Below the pieces are notes generated by a model. It was not told the DNA's origin. It ran no database searches and was given only the letters and a program-made list of their open reading frames with translations. A stretch of DNA of 64,000 nucleotides from Limosilactobacillus caviae (GTDB taxonomy: Bacteria > Bacillota > Bacilli > Lactobacillales > Lactobacillaceae): NCBI RefSeq assembly GCF_014635905.1, contig NZ_BMDS01000005.1, positions 1 through 64,000 of the forward strand, written 5' to 3'. Below, piece by piece: positions 1 through 9,396 of this stretch. A program made the position numbers and the translations under genes. Position 1 is the first letter of the stretch. Every line of letters begins with the position of its first letter.

Positions 1-2334
1 GGGAAAATAGATATATCTAATCTAAAACTGGAGTATGGTTCCGTTGCTACACCTTACTCGCCTAATCCCGCCGATTTAGCAACTCAATCAGCTTTTTCGG
101 AATTATCACAATCATTAGAGGGATTGCGTTCAACAGTTGGGAGCAATTATGGAGACTTGCAATCACGGATTAGTCAAAGTTCATCCACTGTTCGTACTGA
201 TTTGACTAATAAAATTAATGGCGTCCAGAACCAGGTAACTACGACTGCTGATGGTCTGAATGCTAAGATCGGTGCTATTCAGATTGGTGGACGCAATTAC
301 TTAAGAAATTCTGATAAATCCATTACTGGTTGGGCACAAGATTTAGGAGCAATTCCTAATGAAGTATTAAACGAACTAGCGGGTAAGACGATAACTGTCT
401 CATGTGATGTTGAATGGTCAGGATATGCACATGATAATAGCAAACAAAACCGATTAGGATTTGAGGCGTCTGTTACTGGAAGCGATGGACATAGCTATTG
501 GCTCGGAGCTTGGAAGAATCCGACAATTCTTAGTGGCAAGGAACGAATTTCAACACAATATACATTACCAGCTGGAGTTACATTTACCGTTAATAACAAC
601 GGTCAAAATGGGTATGTCAGCATTAATGGTTCTGGAAAAGTAAGTCACGCAAAAATAGAAATTGGTAACAGAATGACTGATTGGTCACCTGCGCCCGAAG
701 ATGCTGAGCAGGCTTTTGCCGAAGTCAATGCAACCATTAACGGCTTGAAGTCTACTGTTTCTGGTAACTACGGAACGCTTACTAATCAGATTACGCAAAC
801 TACTCAAACTACTCGCAATGAAATTACTAATAAAATTTCTGGGTTGCAAACACAGCTCACTCAGCAAGCTAACAGTTTTAATGTGTCACTTAATTCTCTA
901 CGCAAAGAAACAGTCTGGCAAAAAGTTACATCTGCAATTGATGCTAATAATTACAGAACAACTGGTAATTATTGGGTTCAATCTACGCCCAGTACTAACA
1001 CTCCCGATAGTTCAGCATGGGCATATCTTCAAGTAGTTGCATATCCAGATGTAAAAAGGGTTAAACAAACTTGGCAAAGGGATAATGATGAAAATCAAGC
1101 TTATACACGACTGTTGGTTGGTGATAGATGGACTGCTTGGCAGCGGACAGTAACTGGTGGTAATATCATGGCCCAAATCAACATGTCCGCCGGCACAACC
1201 TTAATTCAAAACGATAAAATCTACATGGACGCTTCTTCAACGGTATTTTCGGGTAATGCATTTATTCCTAGTGCAGCGATTACTTCACTAAATGCGGATA
1301 AGATTACCACAGGAACGTTGAATGCGGCGAATGTAAATATTATTAATCTGAATGCGAATAATATTACTACTGGGACAATTAATGGTCAGAATTTGAAGAT
1401 TAATTTAAATACCGGTGAAATTCTATTTCAACATGGAAAAATCACATCAACTTTAGGAACGTTAAATATTAATGTTGATACTGGAATTATGAGTGTAACT
1501 GACATGAATGGAGCTGGTGTTTATTATAGCAATGGCGAAATGTTCTTGAATGATGGGCCAATTAATGGTTGGTTTAATAATCCAGCTTTTGGAGGAATAC
1601 GCCGATCTCCATTTGGATGGAAAAACGGTTCAACCGGTATTCAAATGTATTCTAAAAATGGGGTATCGTTAGAAACGTCAAATTACAATGGTGGCTTTGC
1701 TAATGGTTCAATCATCGATAGTACTTCAACTGGAGCTGCTGTGGAAGTTGATAGTAGTGGTAGTACGACTATCAATGGTGCTAATGTAACATCTGTTGTT
1801 GGTGGATCTCAATTTGAAACTGGATCAATGGGCTTTAAGAACCGTGCACATATTTGGGTAGGCTCAAATATAACCGGAGAAAGTGGTAATCGGATTGTAA
1901 TGGACGGAGATTTTGTTCATATAATATCTGCATATCGTCATACTACTGGTGATGCTCCTAATCTATTTGTTGCTAACGATGGAGCCTTAGTCCGTTCAAC
2001 ATCAGCTTCTAAATATAAGACAAATATTAAGCGAAGCCATTCTACCGATTATGGGGAACGGCTTTTAAATTTGCCTGTAGCAACTTGGATTGATAAGGGA
2101 CAAAAAGAGCGGTATGAAGCTGGCAAACGGCATATTAAACCAAATAAATATTTTGGTATGATTGCCGAAGACTTGGCTGATGCAGGATTAGACTTACTGG
2201 TTTCTCGTAATGTTGATGGTGAAATTGAAGGTATCCAATATGAACGAATTGCACCGGCATTAATTCCAGTAATTAAGAAATTAAAAGATAAAGTAGAAAA
2301 ATTGGAGGAAAAATTAAATGAACAATCAAAATAA
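1..2334 (+). CDS. Prophage tail/receptor-binding protein with C-terminal S74-type chaperone (5' end cut)
   Basis: The reading frame is open from base 1, so this is the C-terminal part of a longer phage tail or fibre protein whose start lies outside the window. The visible 777 residues are rich in Asn, Thr, Ser and Gly. They contain repeated coiled-coil-like segments (alternating NGL, TTxxLTN and NxITN patterns) and a segment around IGGRNYLRNSDKSITGW, typical of carbohydrate-binding-like modules in lactobacillus and lactococcal tail proteins. The last ~110 residues begin at STSASKYKTNIKRS and end in a leucine/lysine coiled coil. This matches the peptidase S74 (endosialidase-type intramolecular chaperone) domain, which trimerises fibres and then cleaves itself. 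Holin and lysin genes follow directly, as expected at a tail/lysis boundary. The host-binding role is inferred from family and position. Confidence 0.85.
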   Translation, partial: GKIDISNLKLEYGSVATPYSPNPADLATQSAFSELSQSLEGLRSTVGSNYGDLQSRISQSSSTVRTDLTNKINGVQNQVTTTADGLNAKIGAIQIGGRNYLRNSDKSITGWAQDLGAIPNEVLNELAGKTITVSCDVEWSGYAHDNSKQNRLGFEASVTGSDGHSYWLGAWKNPTILSGKERISTQYTLPAGVTFTVNNNGQNGYVSINGSGKVSHAKIEIGNRMTDWSPAPEDAEQAFAEVNATINGLKSTVSGNYGTLTNQITQTTQTTRNEITNKISGLQTQLTQQANSFNVSLNSLRKETVWQKVTSAIDANNYRTTGNYWVQSTPSTNTPDSSAWAYLQVVAYPDVKRVKQTWQRDNDENQAYTRLLVGDRWTAWQRTVTGGNIMAQINMSAGTTLIQNDKIYMDASSTVFSGNAFIPSAAITSLNADKITTGTLNAANVNIINLNANNITTGTINGQNLKINLNTGEILFQHGKITSTLGTLNINVDTGIMSVTDMNGAGVYYSNGEMFLNDGPINGWFNNPAFGGIRRSPFGWKNGSTGIQMYSKNGVSLETSNYNGGFANGSIIDSTSTGAAVEVDSSGSTTINGANVTSVVGGSQFETGSMGFKNRAHIWVGSNITGESGNRIVMDGDFVHIISAYRHTTGDAPNLFVANDGALVRSTSASKYKTNIKRSHSTDYGERLLNLPVATWIDKGQKERYEAGKRHIKPNKYFGMIAEDLADAGLDLLVSRNVDGEIEGIQYERIAPALIPVIKKLKDKVEKLEEKLNEQSK

Positions 2335-2503
2335 TATTGATATGAACTTAGTTGCAAATAGTCTTAATCAGAAACTTATGGTAGCTAACTATACAGCTGC
2401 ATCATGGGAAGCTAAGGCTACACAATTAGAAAATGAGAATAACCAGCTTCAAGCCCAATTAGATCAATTGAAACAACAAAACAACAAGAAAGGCGGTAAA
2501 TAA
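2318..2503 (+). CDS. Small prophage coiled-coil protein
   Basis: This 61-residue protein starts inside the last codons of the tail gene (17-nt overlap), behind a GGAGG ribosome site, so it is translationally coupled to it. The C-terminal half (ATQLENENNQLQAQLDQLKQ) is a clear heptad coiled coil ending in a KKGGK tail. Small proteins of this kind are common between tail and holin genes in lactobacillus phages. I do not recognise a function. Confidence 0.7.
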   Translation: MNNQNNIDMNLVANSLNQKLMVANYTAASWEAKATQLENENNQLQAQLDQLKQQNNKKGGK

Positions 2504-2505
2504 TT

Positions 2506-2760
2506 ATGGCTTTAACCAAAGAAAAACAAATTACATTAGTAGGGCATTCAACAATCAACGGAACGGAAGTGGCACGATTCAATGCTCAAATTGCTACTGA
2601 TTTAACTGCACAGACCACTATTAATACTTACATCTATAATCAGGAACTATATCGAAAGAATTTAAAGCAAGTTCGTGATGATTCTGATGAATTCCGGACA
2701 TACATCCGTAAACAAGAAGATGAAGCATTTAGCGAAGTGGCAACTGAAACGGAAGAATAG
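2506..2760 (+). CDS. Small prophage protein of unknown function
   Basis: The 84-residue protein starts 2 bp after the previous stop and uses the GGCGG just upstream as its ribosome site. The sequence is soluble, with an N-terminal beta-like portion (ITLVGHSTINGTEVARFNAQI) and a charged acidic tail (DEAFSEVATETEE). It sits in the tail-to-lysis operon. No catalytic motif is visible. Confidence 0.7.
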   Translation: MALTKEKQITLVGHSTINGTEVARFNAQIATDLTAQTTINTYIYNQELYRKNLKQVRDDSDEFRTYIRKQEDEAFSEVATETEE

Positions 2761-2785
2761 ATTGATATAGAAACGGGGGATAATC

Positions 2786-3220
2786 GTGCCATACCATTTA
2801 TTTATGCTTCATCAAATGCAAACGCTGATTGATGATAAACTGATGTGGGCATTCACAATTGTTATGATTGTGGATTTAGTTACCGGTATGGTAAAACCAT
2901 ATTATGCGAAGAAAACAGCACGAAAGACTAATAGTTCTGTAGGAATACCAGGACTGATTAAGCACACAGTAATTTATTTAGTAGTAGTAATTGCTTATCC
3001 ATATCTGTTTACGATTGGTGCAAGCACAATGGCTACTACTTTTTTAATTGCATGGATTTATCAATATTTAATTTCAATTATTGAGAATTGGACGGAGATG
3101 GGTTGGTGGTTGCCTAAACCAATCATGGATTTCTTTGAAGCCAAATTGGCTAAGGATCAAGAAGATTATGATCCGTCTAAGTACAATTTCCTTGGAAAAT
3201 ATAAAGGAGGTAAGAAGTAA
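2786..3220 (+). CDS. Phage holin
   Basis: This 144-residue protein has three hydrophobic segments: ~22-36 (MWAFTIVMIVDLVTGMV), ~58-76 (HTVIYLVVVIAYPYLFTI) and ~80-98 (MATTFLIAWIYQYLISII). A charged C-terminal tail follows (DPSKYNFLGKYKGGKK). The size, the membrane segments and the position immediately before an endolysin gene (start codon overlaps this stop) support a phage holin, probably of the toxin-secretion/phage-lysis holin group. Holins permeabilise the membrane so that the lysin reaches the wall. The start is GTG behind GGGGGA. Confidence 0.85.
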   Translation: MPYHLFMLHQMQTLIDDKLMWAFTIVMIVDLVTGMVKPYYAKKTARKTNSSVGIPGLIKHTVIYLVVVIAYPYLFTIGASTMATTFLIAWIYQYLISIIENWTEMGWWLPKPIMDFFEAKLAKDQEDYDPSKYNFLGKYKGGKK

Positions 3221-4131
3221 TGCTAAAAATGGTTGATGTGTTTTCTGGAAGTCCACGTTCTTTTGCAACGCTACCAGAGACAGATATTACAATGGTTAAG
3301 GCAACGCAAGGTACAGGCTATGTCAATCCAGCTTGTAACACAGACTATGCTAATGCAAAGGCTGCTGGGAAATTATTAGGTCTGTATCACTATTGTGCTG
3401 GTGGTAATCCCATTGCAGAAGCAGATTATTTCATTAATAATATTAAGAATTACGTAGGTGAGGCAGTATTAGCTGTTGATTGGGAAGAATATCAGAATTC
3501 TAGCTGGGGTAATTATGGTTATGTACGGTAATTTGTTAATCGTGTACACGAGTTAACAGGTGCTTGGTGTATGATCTATGTATCACAATCTGAAATTCGG
3601 CAAGTTGCTAACTGTGTAAATGATTGCCCGCTGTGGGTTGCTTATTACAAGTATTCTCAACCTCTTAAATGGAATTATCAGGGTGCTGGTTTTAGCATTG
3701 CTCCTTGGGATGTATTTACTGTCCACCAATTCACTGGTTCTGACATGGACCGTAACATGGTCAACACTACCAAAGAAGGCTGGTTAAAGATGGCTAACCC
3801 GAATAATAATGTATCTATTCCAGAACCATCACCAGTTCAACCGGTGGAAGAACATAAGGAACTCAAGGAAATTTCTTTTGTTGATGATTTAGGAGATACT
3901 TGGTTTAAGGAAGACGGTAAGTTTACTCTTGATGTTGCAGTTAACCTGCGTTATGGTGCTAGAATCACATCAGATATTATTGCAACTTTACCAGCTGGTT
4001 CTACTATTAAGTATGATGCCTTTAGTCGTCACGCTGGATATGTTTGGATTCGCCAACCACGAGAGAACGGCTATGGTTACATGGCTGTCCGTGATGCTCA
4101 GACTAACCAGCCATTTGGAAAATTTGAATAA
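3220..4131 (+). pseudogene. GH25 phage endolysin with SH3-type wall-binding domain, interrupted by an in-frame TAA
   Basis: Reading through gives a 303-residue lysozyme. A GH25 catalytic domain starts at MVDVFSGSP and carries the family's VDWEE active-site pair near residue 89. It continues after the break with WVAYYKYSQP and FTVHQFTGSDMDRN, and ends in a C-terminal SH3_5-like repeat (NLRYGARITSDIIATL...GYVWIRQ). Codon 104 (3529-3531) is TAA. The frame stays open on both sides and homology-like sequence continues in the same frame, so this is a nonsense mutation (one base from CAA, GAA or AAA) and not a frameshift. The products would be a 103-residue N-terminal piece and, from an internal ATG at 3571, a 186-residue piece. 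A two-part lysin is possible but unlikely, because the cut falls within the catalytic barrel. A sequencing error cannot be excluded. Confidence 0.8.
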
Positions 4132-4167
4132 ATATAAAGAGGTGAAGGACCTCTCGTATTTAACACT

Positions 4168-4210
4168 AATCCTGATTGTTGCATTGATATGCAATGGTCG
4201 GGATTTTTTT
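4168..4210 (+). terminator. Terminator after prophage lysis genes
   Basis: A stem of 8 bp (AATCCTGA with TCGGGATT, one G-U) encloses a second stem TTGCAT/ATGCAA and is followed by seven T residues. It would end the tail-lysis transcript about 40 bp after the lysin stop. Confidence 0.85.
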
Positions 4211-4354
4211 CGTATTATATATGAGTGCTATATAATAGTAGAAAAAGGACACAAATGGGACACAAATTCTAGTTAAAAGTTGTTATATCAATAAATTTAG
4301 CCCCCACCGGAGGCATATTATTGCTTTCGTACAAAAGTGTCAGCTAAGCTAATG

Positions 4355-4397
4355 AAATAGGAGAAAGCTTGTTAAATCAGGCTTTCTCCTATTTTTC
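4355..4397 (+). terminator. Hairpin terminator at prophage edge
   Basis: AAATAGGAGAAAGC pairs with GCTTTCTCCTATTT across a 12-nt loop. The right arm is T-rich on the plus strand and the left arm gives T residues on the minus strand, so it may work in both directions. Confidence 0.75.
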
Positions 4398-4423
4398 GTT
4401 TAAATTGTTAAGCCTTTGAAATG

Positions 4424-4458
4424 GTACGAATTTGTGCATCCGGTGCACGAATTCGTAC
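4424..4458. repeat. 15-bp inverted repeat (possible operator)
   Basis: GTACGAATTTGTGCA and TGCACGAATTCGTAC are separated by five bases (TCCGG); 14 of 15 positions pair and the odd one would be G-U in RNA. No T tract follows, so it is not a normal terminator. A TATAAT-like box lies just downstream (about 4464), which suggests an operator or a dimer-binding site. No regulator can be named. Confidence 0.6.
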
Positions 4459-4671
4459 GGTTTATAATAATAGATTTAGCACTTTATCAAACCTATAACC
4501 CTTATATGCAAAGTTAATCCACGTTTTTCCTAGTAATTGTTAGTTATGTCGATTCTACTTATAAAAGTATAACATGACCATAACATAAGCCACTGACAGA
4601 CACCTTTGATAATAATAATTGCCGTTATCTTTTATTTCCGATATTATTACCTATAATTGGAGGGATTTTAG

Positions 4672-5220
4672 ATGGTTGAGATTCAGAAAATATCGACTAA
4701 GTCATCAGATTTTAGGAATATTAAACAGGTTTATAATACAGTCTTTCCGCAAAATGAACGGTTACCGTTATCTTTCTTAAAAATGCGGGCAAGGGCTGGT
4801 AAAGCTGAATTTTGTAGTATTTATGACCATCAAACATGGGTTGGCTTTTTCTATACTGTATATGATCAACGAATAGCTTATATTTTCTTTTTAGCGATTG
4901 ATCCTCAGTACCACGGGAAAGGATATGGAAGTGCTGCTTTAGCGGAAGCAAAGAAACGTTATGCTGATAAGATACTTTCATTAAGTACTGAACGTCCTAA
5001 TACCCATGCTACTAATAATGAACAGCGAATAAGACGGCACCGGTTTTACGCAAAGAATGGTTTCGTTAAGACCGGTTTCTATACCGTTGAAAAAGATAAT
5101 GAGGAATTTGATTTTATGAGTACCCAAGCTGATGTTAATCCGCAACTTTATCAGCAATTAATGAATCGTTACTTAAGGCATCACCGTCGTTACATGCCAT
5201 TTAAGATCATTAGAGAATAG
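4672..5220 (+). CDS. GNAT family N-acetyltransferase
   Basis: This 182-residue protein has a GNAT core. Strand 4 is followed by FLAIDPQYHGKGYGSAAL (residues ~72-89), whose Q/H-x-G-x-G-S/A loop is the acetyl-CoA pyrophosphate-binding motif A. The preceding VGFFYTVYDQRIAYIFF strands and the later YAKNGFVKTG segment are also typical. It transfers an acetyl group from acetyl-CoA to an amine; the substrate is not evident. It is a single-gene unit with GGAGGGA 9 bp before the ATG and a bidirectional terminator after it. Confidence 0.85.
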   Translation: MVEIQKISTKSSDFRNIKQVYNTVFPQNERLPLSFLKMRARAGKAEFCSIYDHQTWVGFFYTVYDQRIAYIFFLAIDPQYHGKGYGSAALAEAKKRYADKILSLSTERPNTHATNNEQRIRRHRFYAKNGFVKTGFYTVEKDNEEFDFMSTQADVNPQLYQQLMNRYLRHHRRYMPFKIIRE

Positions 5221-5226
5221 CACGAA

Positions 5227-5277
5227 AAAAGGTCTTTAATATTCGGACTAGAACAAGCCCGATACTAAAGACCTTTT
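5227..5277. terminator. Bidirectional terminator
   Basis: AAAAGGTCTTTA pairs with TAAAGACCTTTT around a GC-containing inner stem. It lies between the converging GNAT and MFS genes and has T/A runs on both sides. Confidence 0.85.
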
Positions 5278-5279
5278 GA

Positions 5280-6689
5280 TTATCTACGTTGGTCGTGTAT
5301 TTTAAATGATAATAAAATAGCGACAACAATAAGTGCAATAGCAAAATAGATTCCATAGTGGAAACCATTAGTAAAACGGAGAGCAGTTGAACCAGTTGCT
5401 GTGACACTTCCCAATGCTAAGAAACTAGTAGCCAAAGCAGTAGCGAGGGCACCAATAACCTGCTGCATGGTATTCATAATCGTGCTGCCGTCACCCGATT
5501 CCATTCCTGACAAGGCATTTAAAGCACTGGTTTGTGAAGGCGACATAGCAAGGGGACAACCGATCATTAAAATGATATGAGCTACTATCATGTAAGCAAT
5601 TGAAGTACTTGGCGTGGTAAATGCTAACATCACCGTCCCAATCAAAGCAATAATAAAACCAATAATGACTGGTTTTTTAGCACCGATATTATCGTAAAGG
5701 CGGCCGGCAAATGCTGAGGTTAAAGCATTGATAACGCCACCTGGAAGCATGACGATTCCGGTTAATGCTACTGGCAGCAAGAGACCGTTTTGGTAGAACA
5801 TTGGTAAGAGGTACATCGTTGAAAGGATAATTCCAAAATCGAGCATTACTAATGATGAACCAATTGCAAATTCTGGAATCTTGAAAATTCGTAAATTTAA
5901 GATCGGATTTTCTAAATGTACTTGTCGATGAGCATATAATCCTAAAACAATAATTCCAATGATTAAGGATCCTAAGACAGGAAGTGATAACCAACCATCC
6001 CGGCTTGCAAGGCTTGCTCCGATTACGATTCCTGAACATCCAACCGCAGACTCGAGGATTGATAGGACATCAACATGTGGCTTTGTTAATTTGCCAACAT
6101 TTTCGAGGGAGGTAATTGCAAAGATTAAAGCAACTAATAGGAACGGGATGAATAACCAAAAGATCCACTGCCAGGACAACTTGGCGAGAATTAGTCCAGT
6201 TAGTGTTGGACCAATTGCAGGCGCAAACATAATTACGAGGGCACACATTCCCATTACAGCACCGATTTCTTTCGGGGGAAAAATCTGCATAGCAACAGCA
6301 AACATTAATGGCAGAATTAATCCTGTTCCAATCCCTTGAATCATTCGTCCAATTAATAAAATTGAGAAGTTATTGGCTAATGCCGAGATACAGGCACCAA
6401 TAATAAAATCAACCAAAGCAAATATGATAACTTGGCGGGTAGTAAACCACTTAGTAATAATACTTGATAACGGTAAAATGATACCGATAATTAGCATGTA
6501 GCCAGTTACTAACCACTGAATCGTTGCGGTACTAACCTGAAAAACCGCTATTAGTTTTGGCAAAGCGATATTTAATGATGTTTCGCTAAACATTCCTACA
6601 AAAGCGCCAAGTAGCATACTAACCATCGCAAGTTTTGGATGTGATACCTGTTGGCGGGCTTGTAATGCATTTTCCATAAATGAAAACAC
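5280..6689 (-). CDS. MFS drug transporter, DHA2 (EmrB/QacA-like, 14 TM)
   Basis: This 469-residue integral membrane protein has about 14 hydrophobic segments. The DHA2 hallmarks are QWLVTGYMLIIGIILPLSS in TM2, LIGRMIQGIGTGLILPLM (motif A/B region) and GAVMGMCALVIMFAPAIGPTLTGLI, the motif C antiporter signature in TM5. Such proteins export drugs or other amphipaths in exchange for protons. The gene is monocistronic, transcribed away from nrdD. A perfect 12-bp inverted repeat sits in the shared upstream region and could be an operator. The substrate is unknown. Confidence 0.85.
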   Translation of the reverse strand: MFSFMENALQARQQVSHPKLAMVSMLLGAFVGMFSETSLNIALPKLIAVFQVSTATIQWLVTGYMLIIGIILPLSSIITKWFTTRQVIIFALVDFIIGACISALANNFSILLIGRMIQGIGTGLILPLMFAVAMQIFPPKEIGAVMGMCALVIMFAPAIGPTLTGLILAKLSWQWIFWLFIPFLLVALIFAITSLENVGKLTKPHVDVLSILESAVGCSGIVIGASLASRDGWLSLPVLGSLIIGIIVLGLYAHRQVHLENPILNLRIFKIPEFAIGSSLVMLDFGIILSTMYLLPMFYQNGLLLPVALTGIVMLPGGVINALTSAFAGRLYDNIGAKKPVIIGFIIALIGTVMLAFTTPSTSIAYMIVAHIILMIGCPLAMSPSQTSALNALSGMESGDGSTIMNTMQQVIGALATALATSFLALGSVTATGSTALRFTNGFHYGIYFAIALIVVAILLSFKIHDQRR

Positions 6690-6768
6690 TCCTTCTTTCG
6701 TCTAAAATTCACACAAGGATTAGTCTAACAAAATGATTAGATGGCTCGTAAGTTCTTTTTTTAATAAC

Positions 6769-6801
6769 TAATAATCTTAATCTATTAACTTAAGATTATT
6801 A
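6769..6801. promoter_or_regulatory. Perfect 12-bp inverted repeat between MFS and nrdD (candidate operator)
   Basis: TAATAATCTTAA and TTAAGATTATTA are exact reverse complements with a 9-bp spacer. The repeat lies 80 bp upstream of the MFS start and 300 bp upstream of nrdD, in a 408-bp gap with no gene. The lack of a T run and the AT-rich perfect dyad suggest a regulator site, most simply for the MFS gene. No known box is matched with confidence. Confidence 0.5.
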
Positions 6802-7097
6802 AGTGAGATTAAAAAAGAAACTTTTTGGAGAGAAATAGTTATTCTTCAATTCTATTCAGTGATAATGAAATTTTTAAAATAGATAATTTAAAACTCAAAT
6901 CCTAAAACTAAAAAGAGCGTCAGAACTAATAATTTCATTTTATTCGTGCTATGTCAGAATAGAAATTTAATAAATATTATGCCAGTGATTGATCTTTTAA
7001 TCAGACCACAACATATAGTATTTTTAAAGTCAACACTTTCTATAAGTTGTATTTTGAGCTATTATAGGTAACGTTAAATACGAGAGGGGAATTTAAA

Positions 7098-9332
7098 ATG
7101 AAAGTGCAAGTAATTAATGAAAAGGATCTTAATAGTTTGACGAGTGTGCAGGTTGTCAAACGCGATGGCAATGTTACGCCATTTTATTCTTATAAGATCA
7201 ACCTTATTTTAACTGCACTCGATGCGGACGCAAAAACAAAGCAAAGTGTTTATATGACATTGTTAGAAGCATTAATTAACCAAACAACGGTTAGTACTGA
7301 AAAAATTGCTGACCTCTTTGTTGAAGGACTAATTAATGCTGATCATGAAGAACTTGCAAAGATTTACCGCGATTATCGAAAGCACGATGAAGAAGCGTTT
7401 GCGGAAGCGACAAATCCCCAAAATAAATTAGAACAGCTATTTGACCGCAATTCTCGTGTGGTTCACGAAAATGCCAACAAGGATAGTCATGTTTTTAATA
7501 CTCAACGTGACCTTGAAGCCGGTGTTGTAAGTCGGGCACTGGGATTGCGAATGCTTCCTGGTATTGTTGCAAAGGCTCATTTACGGGGAGATATTCACTG
7601 GCATGACCTTGATTATTCACCGGTAACTCCGGAGACTAACTGCTGTTTAATCGACTTTGATGAAATGTTTAAGCATGGTTTTAAGATTGGTAATGCCTGG
7701 GTATCTTCACCACGATCGATTCAAACTGCGACTGCGCAAATGTCGCAGATTATTGCTAATGTTGCCTCCTTACAATATGGGGGATGTTCAGCTAATCGGA
7801 TTGACCAGTTGCTAGAACCCTATGCTAAGTTAAACTATGAAAAGCACATGAAAGATGCTGAAAAATGGATTGTCCCAGAAAAACGGGAGGCATTTGCACG
7901 TGAAAAAACGAAGAAAGATATTTATGATGCGATGCAGGCTTTAGAATATGAGATTAATACACTTTATTCCAGTCAGGGACAAACACCGTTTACAACGATT
8001 AATTTTGGCTTAGGTACTAGCTGGATCTCACGTGAAATTCAAAAGGCTATTTTAAGGATTCGGATTAAGGGATTAGGAAAGGAGCATCGAACGGCAATCT
8101 TTCCTAAGTTAATTTTTACAGTTAAACGGGGATTAAATCTTAATCCAGAAGATCCTAATTATGATATTAAGCAGTTAGCCTTAGAATGCTCAACTAAGCG
8201 GATGTACCCTGATCTATTGATGTATGATAAGATCAAGGAACTTACAGGCAGCTTTAAAACACCAATGGGCTGCCGGTCATTTTTGCAGGGGTGGACGGAT
8301 CCTGAAACAGGGAAAGAAGTAAATTCTGGTCGGATGAACCTAGGTGTTGTCACTGTTAACCTTCCTCGAATTGCATTAGAAGCTCATGGAGATAAGCAAT
8401 TATTCTGGGAAATTTTCCAGGAGAAGATGAACATTTGTAAGATTGCCCTTGATTATCGGATTAAACGGACTAAGGAGGCTAAGCCAGAAAATGCACCGCT
8501 TCTTTATATGTATGGCGCGTTTGGCAAACGGTTAAAGAAAACCGATAGCGTCGATGAGGTCTTCAAGAATAGCCGGGCCACCGTTTCTCTTGGCTATATT
8601 GGATTATATGAAGTATGCACGACTTTCTACGGGTCGAACTGGGAACATAATAAAGAGGCGCATGATTTTGCGGTTGCAATTACCAAAGCTATGCATGACC
8701 TTTGTGCTCAATGGGAAGCAGAAGAAGGATATCACTTTAGCCTCTATTCCACTCCTGCAGAGTCTCTGACTGATACTTTCTGTCAGGACGACTTAAAGAA
8801 GTTTGGTCGGATTGAAGACGTAACGGATAAGGAATACTATACGAATAGTTTTCATTATGATGTTCGTAAACATCCAACACCATTTGAGAAGTTGACGTTT
8901 GAAGAAGACTTTCCGAAGTATGCTGCTGGCGGTTTTATTCATTATTGCGAATATCCCAACTTACGGCAAAATCCTAAAGCACTAGAGGCAGTATGGGATT
9001 GGGCATATGATCATGTTGGTTATTTAGGGACTAACACATCAATCGATCAATGTTTTAAGTGTGGGTTCAAAGGTGAATTTGAAGCTACTGCACGTGGCTT
9101 TAAGTGTCCTCAATGCGGTAATCATGATCCGGCAACTTGTGATGTGGTTAAGCGGACATGTGGATATCTGGGAAATCCGCAACAACGGCCAATGGTCCAT
9201 GGTCGGCATGAAGAAATTATTCACCGGGTTAAGCATATGAACGCGGGGATGATTAAGAATGCCGCTGAATTTGAACAGCACCGTCAAATGGATACTAAAG
9301 CTCATGCGCATATTACTGGAGATCAGATTTAA
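7098..9332 (+). CDS. nrdD: Anaerobic ribonucleoside-triphosphate reductase
   Basis: This 744-residue class III ribonucleotide reductase makes dNTPs from NTPs without oxygen, using a glycyl radical. An N-terminal ATP-cone covers roughly residues 15-110 (VVKRDGNVTPFYSYKINLIL). The catalytic barrel follows. Near the C-terminus is a zinc site with two CxxC pairs (CFKC at ~652 and CPQC at ~670) and then RTCGYLGNP, with the radical glycine at about 689. The activating enzyme gene nrdG follows after a hairpin. The ATG has GAGGGGAA 7 bp upstream. Two weak NrdR-box-like stretches precede it, but neither fits well. Confidence 0.97.
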   Translation: MKVQVINEKDLNSLTSVQVVKRDGNVTPFYSYKINLILTALDADAKTKQSVYMTLLEALINQTTVSTEKIADLFVEGLINADHEELAKIYRDYRKHDEEAFAEATNPQNKLEQLFDRNSRVVHENANKDSHVFNTQRDLEAGVVSRALGLRMLPGIVAKAHLRGDIHWHDLDYSPVTPETNCCLIDFDEMFKHGFKIGNAWVSSPRSIQTATAQMSQIIANVASLQYGGCSANRIDQLLEPYAKLNYEKHMKDAEKWIVPEKREAFAREKTKKDIYDAMQALEYEINTLYSSQGQTPFTTINFGLGTSWISREIQKAILRIRIKGLGKEHRTAIFPKLIFTVKRGLNLNPEDPNYDIKQLALECSTKRMYPDLLMYDKIKELTGSFKTPMGCRSFLQGWTDPETGKEVNSGRMNLGVVTVNLPRIALEAHGDKQLFWEIFQEKMNICKIALDYRIKRTKEAKPENAPLLYMYGAFGKRLKKTDSVDEVFKNSRATVSLGYIGLYEVCTTFYGSNWEHNKEAHDFAVAITKAMHDLCAQWEAEEGYHFSLYSTPAESLTDTFCQDDLKKFGRIEDVTDKEYYTNSFHYDVRKHPTPFEKLTFEEDFPKYAAGGFIHYCEYPNLRQNPKALEAVWDWAYDHVGYLGTNTSIDQCFKCGFKGEFEATARGFKCPQCGNHDPATCDVVKRTCGYLGNPQQRPMVHGRHEEIIHRVKHMNAGMIKNAAEFEQHRQMDTKAHAHITGDQI

Positions 9333-9342
9333 TTTAGTAAGT

Positions 9343-9378
9343 AAAGACCTGTTGCAATGAAAACTCCAGGTCTTTTAT
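9343..9378 (+). terminator. Attenuating hairpin between nrdD and nrdG
   Basis: AAAGACCTG pairs with CAGGTCTTT over a 15-nt loop, with TTTT following. The weak T run suggests partial termination that would lower nrdG relative to nrdD. Confidence 0.65.
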
Positions 9379-9396
9379 TATCGGAGGGAAAATATA

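Larger units (their letters stand above)
4211..4671. other. Non-coding boundary between prophage and chromosome
   Basis: I see no gene here. It contains the second terminator-like hairpin at 4355-4397, the long palindrome at 4424-4458 and AT-rich sequence. The prophage must end in this stretch, probably before 4350, but the matching att copy lies outside the window and no core can be named. Confidence 0.6.

Noticed and set aside
4296-4320. GCCCCCACCGGAGGC as the prophage att core
   Set aside because: The other end of the prophage is outside the window, so no second copy can be compared.
7005-7050. Tandem NrdR boxes before nrdD
   Set aside because: The two stretches miss several fixed positions of the box and their spacing (about 27 bp) is not the usual 31-32.
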